Positions 1 through 5,929 of a stretch of DNA of 19,333 nt are shown here, piece after piece (the first letter of the stretch is position 1; each line of letters opens with the position of its first letter). This DNA comes from DASQFI01 sp050264575 (GTDB taxonomy: Bacteria > Acidobacteriota > Vicinamibacteria > Vicinamibacterales > SCN-69-37): positions 1 to 19,333 of the forward strand of contig JBLNGH010000357.1 in assembly GCA_050264575.1 (NCBI GenBank). Direction: 5' to 3'. The notes beneath the pieces are model-generated. The model was not told where the DNA came from. It was given only the letters and a program-made list of their open reading frames with translations, and did not search any database. The position numbers and the translations under genes are program-made.

Positions 1-1401
1 GGTGCTCTTGCCGCCGTCGCTGCCACGGCGCTCACGCTGCGGACTGTCGTATCGATGATGCCCTCCAACGTCCCCTACCTCGATCAGATCGAGGTGAACG
101 GTCGCGTGCTTGCAATGGCGATTGTCGTCGCGGCCGCGGTCGGCATCATCGCCGGTCTTCTTCCGATTGGCGAGACGCACCGCGTGACTCCGGCGCGGGA
201 TCTGACCGATAGCACGCGCGCAAGCGAGCGTCGCGGCACGGTGGGGCGTCGGCTCCTCGTCATCGTAGAAATCGCGATCTCGATCGTCGTGCTGATCAGC
301 GCCGCACTCATGGTCCAGACGTTTCTCACGTTGCGCCCGGTGCGGCCGGGATTCGATCCCACCAACAAGCTGGTGATGGCTGTCCGGCTCCGCGGCGCGA
401 CCCCCGAGGCGAGCGCGCAGTTCTTCACGCAGCTCTTCGATCGGCTTCGAACGGCGTCGGCGATTCGGGACGCCGGCGGCTCGACGTATTTTCCTATGAG
501 CGGCAACACGGCAGTCGCGGCCATGAAGCTCGGCGACACAATGACCAATGTGCTGACGAACTACGCGACGCCCAACTTCTTCTCCCTCATGAAAGTCCGG
601 ATCGTTGCCGGTCGTGCGTTTTCCGACGATGACACACGCGCCTCGCCTCCGATCATCATCGTCAACCAGATGCTCGCCTCGCGGATTCGCCCGGATGGGC
701 AGGTGCTGGGCGAGCGCATTCTCGTGAAATCGGAATCCGGTCCGGCAGCGGCGCCCGTCGAGCGAACGATCGTCGGCATTCTCGCAAACGCGCGCAGCAG
801 CGGTGTCCACACGCGTGCCAGCAACGAGGCGTACATCCCGTACGCACAGAATCCGGTCGTCGCACTGCAGATCGTCGCGGAAGCGAATCCTGGCCGCGAG
901 GGCGAGGCCGCGTCGCAGATGCGCGCGGCTGTCCGACAGTTACGTCCGGATCTCGTGGTCGCGCCCCCGCGAGTGATGTCAGACCTCATCCGTCAACGCA
1001 TGGGCGCGACGCCGTTCGGTGCCTGGCTGCTCGGCGTGATCGCGGTGCTCGCGGTCGGACTCGCGGCCATCGGGCTGATGACGACGATTGGCTGGTGGGT
1101 GCGGCAGCGGACGCGCGAGCTGGGCGTGCGGGTCGCGCTCGGCGCGACACGGACTGGCGTCACGTCGCTGGTCTTCCGGCAGGGGATGACGCTCGCCGTG
1201 CTGGGCATTGGCCTGGGCTGCGCGATCGCGGCCGGCGTGACGCGTTACCTTGCCGGCTGGATTTACGGCGTGACACCGCTCGATGCCGCCACGTTCGCCG
1301 GTTGTGCCGGATTGATGGTGATCGTTGCTGCGTGTGCGGTGTTTCTGCCGGTGCGGAGGGCGACGGCGGTAGATCCGGTGGTGGCGCTAAGAACGGAGTA
1401 G
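1..1401 (+). CDS. ADOP/MacB-type ABC transporter permease, 3' part
   Basis: The reading frame is open from the first base, so the gene begins upstream and only about 466 C-terminal residues are present. The visible part has a transmembrane helix near LLVIVEIAISIVVLISAALM, a long extracytoplasmic MacB-PCD-like region, and a C-terminal FtsX-like domain with three helices. It contains the motif RTRELGVRVALGAT and ends RRATAVDPVVALRTE. Both are hallmarks of the acidobacterial duplicated orphan permease (ADOP) family, in which two FtsX modules are fused and the ATPase is often encoded elsewhere. The ATG codons at 55 and 58 are internal, because homology-like sequence continues upstream. The substrate cannot be deduced. 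No ATPase gene is present downstream. Confidence 0.9.
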   Translation, partial: GALAAVAATALTLRTVVSMMPSNVPYLDQIEVNGRVLAMAIVVAAAVGIIAGLLPIGETHRVTPARDLTDSTRASERRGTVGRRLLVIVEIAISIVVLISAALMVQTFLTLRPVRPGFDPTNKLVMAVRLRGATPEASAQFFTQLFDRLRTASAIRDAGGSTYFPMSGNTAVAAMKLGDTMTNVLTNYATPNFFSLMKVRIVAGRAFSDDDTRASPPIIIVNQMLASRIRPDGQVLGERILVKSESGPAAAPVERTIVGILANARSSGVHTRASNEAYIPYAQNPVVALQIVAEANPGREGEAASQMRAAVRQLRPDLVVAPPRVMSDLIRQRMGATPFGAWLLGVIAVLAVGLAAIGLMTTIGWWVRQRTRELGVRVALGATRTGVTSLVFRQGMTLAVLGIGLGCAIAAGVTRYLAGWIYGVTPLDAATFAGCAGLMVIVAACAVFLPVRRATAVDPVVALRTE

Positions 1402-1460
1402 CCGCGGAGGCAGCGCCTGCGGCCCGCGCGAGGATAGCGAGTCTGCGAGCGCCGGAGCGC

Positions 1461-1489
1461 GCGCGAGCGGGGGTGGGGCCCCGCGAGCA
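1461..1489. repeat. 29-bp GC-rich hairpin repeat, copy 1
   Basis: This 29-bp stretch is repeated base for base at 14790-14818. Its core is GCGGGG, a six-base loop GTGGGG, then CCCCGC, so it can fold into a hairpin. It lies about 60 bp after the permease stop and is followed by AATAAGAAAAG rather than a T-tract. It may act as a factor-dependent terminator or be a REP-like element. That role is inferred; the identity of the two copies is seen. Confidence 0.75.
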
Positions 1490-1500
1490 ATAAGAAAAGA

Positions 1501-1574
1501 GGCGGGGAGGCGCGGAGGCTGGGAGGTCCGGAGGCAAAGCCGGAAAGCCGGAAAGCTTGAAAGCTGGAAAGGCG
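1501..1574. repeat. GGAAAGCC-word tandem array, locus 1
   Basis: This is a degenerate tandem array that begins with GGAGGC/GGAGGT-like words and turns into repeated GGAAAGCC and GAAAGCTT words. Related arrays lie at 7734-7799 and 10828-10921. Most of the 205-bp gap between the permease stop and the pseudogene at 1607 is this array plus the 29-bp hairpin. No ORF with coding character covers it. Confidence 0.75.
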
Positions 1575-1606
1575 TCCAGTTCGCACGGCTTAACATCAGA
1601 AATCCC

Positions 1607-2044
1607 ATGCGCGGCTTGTTGACAGTTGTCGCGATTCTCTTGATGTTGCCGCGTGCTTCCGGTCAAGCCGCGATTGCTGACGGGTCGCGATCTACAAGGC
1701 GGTCATCGATCACACGATCCGGCCCGCAGTCGTTCGCACGGATACAGTAGAAGGCGTCCGCACGCCAACGCCGCAACGATCGGAACTATTCCGTTCCATC
1801 ACTGGGGTTTGATGATCTCCTTCTTGCTGATCCAGAACACATCAACGGGGTGCTCTCCCGTGTTCCACGCATAACACGTGGGTACGCCAGCTTCAGTCGA
1901 CCAGCGTACTCCGGCCAGGGGCAGGCTCTCGTCTACGCGAGCTACATGTGTGGCAACCAGTGTGGGTTCGGCTGGATCTTCCTCCTCGAGAAATCGTCGG
2001 GTGAGTGGCACGTCCAGTCGGTCTACATCCTGTGGATCAGTTGA
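1607..2044 (+). pseudogene. Frameshifted small secreted protein gene
   Basis: A protein of about 145 residues can be rebuilt by changing frame twice. It opens at ATG 1607 with a signal peptide, MRGLLTVVAILLMLPRASGQ. The coding sense then moves by 1690 to the next frame (IYKAVIDHTIRPAVVRTDT...), which stops at 1810-1812. Between 1748 and 1810 it returns to the first frame (LGFDDLLLADPEHINGVLS...), running through ALVYASYMCGNQCGFGWIFL to VQSVYILWIS and the stop at 2042-2044. The cysteine/glycine-rich ALVY..CG..CG.GW.FLLE block followed by an aromatic tail resembles conserved small secreted proteins of unknown function. Each frame alone carries an early stop. The gene is therefore broken, unless both shifts are sequencing errors. 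Confidence 0.65.
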
Positions 2045-2108
2045 ATGGAAGGTTCGCCGAGCTGGCGAATGGCACGTCCAATATGTGGCTCCCGTTTGGG
2101 TGGGCTGA
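2043..2108 (+). pseudogene. Duplicated C-terminal fragment of the 1607-2044 protein
   Basis: The last 45 bases here, in the frame ending with TGA at 2106-2108, encode GEWHVQYVAPVWVG. The pseudogene immediately upstream ends GEWHVQSVYILWIS (2000-2044). The two stretches align without gaps in DNA and protein, so this is the tail of a paralogue or a partial tandem duplication. It uses a different frame from its neighbour. It also shows that an apparent N-terminal extension of the downstream methyltransferase from position 2045 is non-coding shadow. Confidence 0.6.
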
Positions 2109-2119
2109 CAATATGCGGA

Positions 2120-2938
2120 ATGGAACCTGAAGGACCCGGCGGACCTCGAGGACCTGAAGGACCTGGAGGACGACTCGGGTCTGGACCGAAGCTCTACTCG
2201 TCGCTCGCGTCCTGGTGGCCGCTGCTGTCCGCGCCGGCGGACTACGCCGAAGAAGCCGCCCTCTATCAGCGAATCCTCGTCGCTGCCTGCGAGCGGCCGC
2301 CGAAGTCGATGCTGGAGCTGGGGAGCGGCGGCGGGAACAACGCGTCGCACCTCAAGGCGCAGTTCGCGATGACGCTCGTCGATCGGTCGCCAGGGATGCT
2401 CGAGGTCAGCCACTCGCTCAATCCCGAGTGCGAGCACATCCAGGGTGACATGCGCACCGTGAGACTCGGCCGCGAGTTCGATTGTGTGTTCGTCCATGAC
2501 GCGGTGTGCTACCTGACCAGTGAGAACGACGTACGTCAGGCGATCGAGACCGCGTTCGTCCATTGCCGTCCCGGCGGCGCGGTGCTGTTCGCGCCGGATC
2601 ATGTCCGCGAGAACTTTCGACCGGCGACGGACCACGGCGGACATGACGGCGAGGATCGCTGCCTTCGCTATCTCGCATGGACGTGGGATCCCGATCCGTC
2701 GGACAGCACCTATCTCGTCGACTTCGCGTACCTCCTGCGTGAGGGCGACGGGTCGGTGCGCGTCGAGTGGGACCGGCACGTGGAGGGTCTGTTCTCGCGC
2801 GTCGACTGGCTGCGGTGGCTCTCCGAGGCCGGCTTCCACCTACCGGAGGTCCATCCGGGCGATCTGTCCGACATCGAGCCAGGCCGCTACGAAGTCTTCG
2901 TCGCAGTGAGGCCCTTAAGTTCGAACTTCGAACTTTGA
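2120..2938 (+). CDS. Class I SAM-dependent methyltransferase
   Basis: This predicted cytoplasmic protein of about 272 residues has a Rossmann methyltransferase core. Motif I is LELGSGGGNNASH (residues 65-77), an acidic residue follows strand 2 (LVDRS, Asp88), QGDMRT lies at 108-113, and DCVFVHDAVCYL follows. The C-terminal half (YLVDFAYLLREGDGSVRVEWDRHVEGLFSR) resembles small-molecule methyltransferases that meet a substrate there. The substrate is unknown. I chose ATG 2120 because the frame upstream overlaps the duplicated pseudogene tail. Residues 1-17 are Gly-Pro-Glu-rich and come from a 9-bp DNA repeat, so the native start may be nearer KLYSSLASWWPLL. The last five residues (SNFEL) and the stop lie in an inverted repeat. 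Confidence 0.8.
   Translation: MEPEGPGGPRGPEGPGGRLGSGPKLYSSLASWWPLLSAPADYAEEAALYQRILVAACERPPKSMLELGSGGGNNASHLKAQFAMTLVDRSPGMLEVSHSLNPECEHIQGDMRTVRLGREFDCVFVHDAVCYLTSENDVRQAIETAFVHCRPGGAVLFAPDHVRENFRPATDHGGHDGEDRCLRYLAWTWDPDPSDSTYLVDFAYLLREGDGSVRVEWDRHVEGLFSRVDWLRWLSEAGFHLPEVHPGDLSDIEPGRYEVFVAVRPLSSNFEL
2124..2174. repeat. 9-bp GACCTGAAG tandem repeat
   Basis: About five units of a 9-bp word occur here: GACCTGAAG and the variants GACCCGGCG, GACCTCGAG and GACCTGGAG. The array lies at the 5' end of the methyltransferase frame. Because 9 is divisible by three, it reads as Gly-Pro-Glu/Gly/Arg triplets, giving a collagen-like leader. Related ATGAAGGAC words occur at 5877-5905. Confidence 0.8.
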
Positions 2939-2950
2939 AGTTCGAAGTTC
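2923..2950. repeat. GAAGTTC inverted repeat overlapping a stop codon
   Basis: This is a perfect 13-bp inverted repeat. The left arm is GAACTTCGAACTT (2923-2935), the spacer is two bases, and the right arm is AAGTTCGAAGTTC (2938-2950). The methyltransferase stop TGA (2936-2938) falls at the loop. Each arm consists of the 7-bp word GAAGTTC or its complement. It may terminate transcription, but it lacks a T-tract. Confidence 0.85.
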
Positions 2951-2968
2951 AGGCCGCGTCAGCGGCCT
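2951..2968 (+). terminator. Possible hairpin AGGCCGC-GTCA-GCGGCCT
   Basis: A perfect 7-bp stem with a four-base loop lies directly after the GAAGTTC repeat, between the methyltransferase and the small membrane-protein gene. No U-run follows; the next bases are GTATAGTGG. It could therefore be a weak terminator or a 5' leader structure for the downstream pair of genes. Confidence 0.4.
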
Positions 2969-2992
2969 GTATAGTGGATTGACTCCCGGGAG

Positions 2993-3253
2993 ATGGCGGA
3001 GACTCGGTCTGCGAAAACCCTTCGAACCGCAATCGGCTGGTTCACGATTGCCGTTGGTGTCGCGATTGCGGTGTGGCGGGCCTGGCGGGCGATGGCCTGG
3101 CTGGGCGAATACCGCCAATGGCAGTCGGTCGATCCGTCTGCCGCCCAGCTGTACAAATTGAACGTCCAGGTCGAGGGCGCACTCACCCTGCTCGGCGTCG
3201 CGATCGCCGCGATCGGCGCGTCGATCATCCGCACGAAGTTTCGACGGTTCTGA
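2993..3253 (+). CDS. Small two-helix membrane protein
   Basis: The product has 86 residues and two hydrophobic segments, at roughly residues 10-32 (LRTAIGWFTIAVGVAIAVW) and 60-80 (EGALTLLGVAIAAIGASII), joined by a short polar loop. I do not recognise the family. The coding case rests on the hydrophobic pattern, the codon bias and the TGATG overlap with the acyltransferase start, which implies co-transcription and translational coupling. A GGAG lies immediately upstream of ATG 2993, closer than usual for a ribosome site, so the exact start is uncertain. A role with the membrane-lipid acyltransferase is plausible but inferred only from position. Confidence 0.6.
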   Translation: MAETRSAKTLRTAIGWFTIAVGVAIAVWRAWRAMAWLGEYRQWQSVDPSAAQLYKLNVQVEGALTLLGVAIAAIGASIIRTKFRRF

Positions 3254-4227
3254 TGTTGGACGCGTCCGCGCCGGCTCCGACGGCCTCACGGGACAGACTG
3301 ATCGACGCGATCCTCGCGTTCCTGGGCGATCGCGATCTTCTGACCGTCGACGAAATCCGCGGCGCTCTCGAGCGCGAGATTGATGACGCGGGTCCCGCGG
3401 CTCTCGTGGAACTCAAGGCGCGCCTGGCCGCCGACGATGGGTGGACCTACTACCAGCCGGATCCGCTCGCACGGCGGATCCATCACGTCCTCGCCGCGAG
3501 GCTGCTGCAACCGGATTCGCAACTGATCGGAATCGAGCAGGTGCATGCAGTGGCCGCGCGGCCGGTCGTCATTCTCGCGAACCACTTGTCGTATGCCGAC
3601 GCCAATCTCCTCGAGATTCTGCTCCAGCGATCGGGCGGCGCCGCGCTGGCCGATCGGCTGACCGCGATGGCGGGACCGAAGGTGTTCGCCAGCCGGACCC
3701 GGCGTTTTTCGAGTCTGTGCTTCGGCACCATCAAGGTGCCGCAGAACGCCGACGTGTCGAGCGGCGCGGCGGTGATGGGCACGCGTGATGTCGCGCGCGC
3801 GGCGCGCATCGCGATCGACGTCGCGCACGAGCGCTTGCGAAACGGCGACGCCCTCGTCATCTTCGGCGAAGGCACGCGGAGCCGGACGTCTGGAATGCAA
3901 CCGCTGCTGATTGGTGTGGCCCGGTATTTCGATGAGCCGGGGACGTGGATCTTGCCCGTCGGCATCATCGGCACTGAAACGCTGTTTCCAGTCGGCGAAG
4001 ACGCACTCCATCCCGTGCGTGTCATCGTCACAGTGGGACCGCCCATCGACGCCGATACGCTGCGTTTCAATGCCGGCGGCGACCGGCGATTGATGATGGA
4101 CGCGATCGGCCTGGGGATCGCGGAGCTGCTTCCGATCGAATATCGAGGTACCTACGCGCAAGGCGGTCTCGTGACCGAGGCCAGCCGGGTCCTCGACGAC
4201 TCGCGGAAGAGCATTGGTAATTGGTAA
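3253..4227 (+). CDS. PlsC-type 1-acyl-glycerol-3-phosphate acyltransferase family protein
   Basis: The product has 324 residues from ATG 3253, which overlaps the previous stop by one base. The acyltransferase domain covers about residues 75-300. It has the catalytic HX4D motif in NHLSYAD (His111, Asp116), the EGTRSR motif (206-211) that binds the glycerol-phosphate headgroup, and a PVGIIGTE block around 235-242. The family transfers acyl groups from acyl-CoA or acyl-ACP to lysophosphatidic acid or related lipids at the inner membrane face. Residues 1-75 form an extra helical, acidic N-terminal region not found in minimal PlsC. No long hydrophobic anchor is obvious. Because of that extension the acceptor may differ. 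The last residues (SIGNW) and the TAA come from an intergenic repeat. Confidence 0.85.
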   Translation: MLDASAPAPTASRDRLIDAILAFLGDRDLLTVDEIRGALEREIDDAGPAALVELKARLAADDGWTYYQPDPLARRIHHVLAARLLQPDSQLIGIEQVHAVAARPVVILANHLSYADANLLEILLQRSGGAALADRLTAMAGPKVFASRTRRFSSLCFGTIKVPQNADVSSGAAVMGTRDVARAARIAIDVAHERLRNGDALVIFGEGTRSRTSGMQPLLIGVARYFDEPGTWILPVGIIGTETLFPVGEDALHPVRVIVTVGPPIDADTLRFNAGGDRRLMMDAIGLGIAELLPIEYRGTYAQGGLVTEASRVLDDSRKSIGNW

Positions 4228-4298
4228 TCGGTCATTGGTAATTGGAGAAGCAAGTGCATTCTTGCCGTGTCGCAAATACCAAATACCAATTACCAATG
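4212..4298. repeat. ATTGGTA-word array with inverted arm, overlapping the plsC-like stop
   Basis: The left part (4212-4245) repeats ATTGGTAATTGGTAAT words. The right part (4279-4298) carries the complement, CCAAATACCAATTACCAATG. The outer 15 bases of the two arms are perfectly complementary. The acyltransferase stop TAA (4225-4227) is inside the left arm. The array fills most of the 129-bp gap before the MATE gene and is clearly more AT-rich than its surroundings. Confidence 0.85.
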
Positions 4299-4356
4299 CC
4301 CGCGGCGCCGTCGTGTTTTCATCGGCGCCGGTCCCCGTCAGATATGCTGATGTCGG

Positions 4357-5820
4357 GTGACTGATAGCTCCACGCCAGAGGCGGCGACGCTCGCGCCGCC
4401 GGCGGTTCCGGTTGCGGAGCCGCTGCCGCCCGCGAAACGGCGGTACGATCGCTCGATCGTCGAAGGTCCGCTGCGGCCCGCGGTCTGGAAGATCGCGTGG
4501 CCCACGATGCTGACCAATGCTTTCAGCGGATTGCAGGGCATCGTCGATCACGTGCTCGTCGGCAACCTCGTCGGCTTCACCGCGAACGCCGCCATCGGCG
4601 TCAGCTGGCAAATCATCACCGTCGTCATCGTCTTCATCCTGTCGCTCTTCACGGGGATGAGCGTGCTCGTCTCGCGATTTGCCGGCGCGGGCGACGCGGA
4701 CAAGGTCGATCGCGTCGTCTACCAGGCGTTTCTCACGGCGATCGGGATTTCGGCGGGAATCATGGCGCCGATCGGGTATTTCGCGTCGCCGTGGCTACTG
4801 GATCTCGTGAACGCCGCTCCGGCCGTGAAGGACCAGGCGCTGCCGTTCATGCGGATCATGTTCCTCTTCAGCAGCGGGATGTTGGTGTTCTTCATGGTCA
4901 GTGGTGCGCTGCGATCGGCCGGCGACGCGCGGACGCCGATGGCGCTCGGCATCGTGCTGACAGTACTCAACCTCGTGCTGAACGTCATTCTGATTCGCGG
5001 CCTGGGTCCCATTCCAGCATTCGGCACGGTCGGCTCCGCGATCGGCACGGTGATCGCGTCGCTCATCGTGTCGGCCTACGCGCTCTGGAAACTCTGGCGG
5101 GGCGGCTGGGTGGTGGGGCTTCCGCACCATCACGGCTTCGCACCGGACTGGACGATCATCCGCTCGCTCTTCCGGTTCGGGCTTCCGACGGGCTTTCAGG
5201 GGGTCGCCATGAACATCGGCGGCGTCTTCATGCTGTCGTTCATCGGCTCGCTGGCGCAGAGCGCAGCGGCGCAGGCGGCGTTTGCGGTGTCCTACACGCA
5301 GCTCTTCTCGCTCATCACGTGGACGTCGGTCGGGTTGATGGGCGCGGCGGCGACGGTGGCCGGGCAGAACCTCGGCGCCGGCCACCCGGAGCGCGCCGAC
5401 CAGGCGGTGCACATCGCCGCGCGGTACGGCGTTGCCGGAGCGGCGCTCGTGGGGCTGTTCTTCCTCTTCATTCCGCGGCAGCTGCTCGCCATTTTCGGCA
5501 TGAGCGATCCGGCGGTCGTGGAGATTGGCGTCCAGCTCCTGCGTATTCTGAGCGTATCCGGCCTGCTGATCGCCGTCGCGCTCACCTATACCGGCGGGCT
5601 GCAGGGCACCGGCGACACCAAGAGTCCTTTGTACATCTCGATCGTCTCGCAGATCGTCGTCCCGCTCAGCATCTGCTTTCTCGTCCAGCGGATCGGCACG
5701 CTCGATCCGATCGACATCTGGATCGCCATCCTCGTCGGCCACGCCACCAGGTGTCTGTTGAGCATCGTGCGCTTCAACCAGGGCGGCTGGCGCAAGATCA
5801 TCGTCAACATCGATAGATGA
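4357..5820 (+). CDS. MATE family multidrug/metabolite efflux transporter
   Basis: The product is an integral inner-membrane exporter of 487 residues with about twelve hydrophobic segments, within the usual MATE length. The N-terminal segment PAVWKIAWPTMLTNAFSGL, the G-rich repeats in each half (LVGNLVGFTANAAIGVS; QSAAAQAAFAVSYTQ) and GLQGTGDTKSP near the C-terminus fit the NorM/DinF-like MATE fold of two six-helix halves. MATE proteins export cationic drugs or metabolites using Na+ or H+ gradients; the substrate here is not predictable. Translation probably starts at GTG 4357, because the nearer upstream ATG codons run into a stop at once. The first ~35 residues are a polar, Pro/Ala-rich cytoplasmic tail. 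The gene converges on the GH15 gene. Confidence 0.88.
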   Translation: MTDSSTPEAATLAPPAVPVAEPLPPAKRRYDRSIVEGPLRPAVWKIAWPTMLTNAFSGLQGIVDHVLVGNLVGFTANAAIGVSWQIITVVIVFILSLFTGMSVLVSRFAGAGDADKVDRVVYQAFLTAIGISAGIMAPIGYFASPWLLDLVNAAPAVKDQALPFMRIMFLFSSGMLVFFMVSGALRSAGDARTPMALGIVLTVLNLVLNVILIRGLGPIPAFGTVGSAIGTVIASLIVSAYALWKLWRGGWVVGLPHHHGFAPDWTIIRSLFRFGLPTGFQGVAMNIGGVFMLSFIGSLAQSAAAQAAFAVSYTQLFSLITWTSVGLMGAAATVAGQNLGAGHPERADQAVHIAARYGVAGAALVGLFFLFIPRQLLAIFGMSDPAVVEIGVQLLRILSVSGLLIAVALTYTGGLQGTGDTKSPLYISIVSQIVVPLSICFLVQRIGTLDPIDIWIAILVGHATRCLLSIVRFNQGGWRKIIVNIDR

Positions 5821-5876
5821 GCAACCTGTCCGGTCAGTGGACATTCGGGCGGAAGTGGCCCGTTGTAAAAGCAGAC

Positions 5877-5912
5877 ATGAAGGACATGAAGGGGGAATGA
5901 AGGACGTCCTTC
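5877..5912. repeat. ATGAAGGAC words ending in a 14-bp palindrome
   Basis: Three ATGAAGGAC/ATGAAGGGG words are followed by the perfect palindrome GAAGGACGTCCTTC (5899-5912), then CTGTGTGCTTTTTGAC. The element sits between two convergent genes (stops at 5820 and 5930), where a two-way terminator would be expected. The downstream T-run supports that role in the plus direction. The palindrome has no loop bases, so a hairpin would open some inner pairs. Confidence 0.6.
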
Positions 5913-5929
5913 CTGTGTGCTTTTTGACA

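Noticed and set aside
2045..2119. N-terminal extension of the methyltransferase from ATG 2045
   Set aside because: The DNA there matches the tail of the upstream secreted protein in another frame (GEWHVQYVAPVWVG), so the extension is not ancestral coding sequence.
3286..4611. 441-codon minus-strand frame over the acyltransferase and MATE start
   Set aside because: It crosses two well-supported plus-strand genes and a repeat array and has Asp/Arg/His-rich composition, so it is a shadow.
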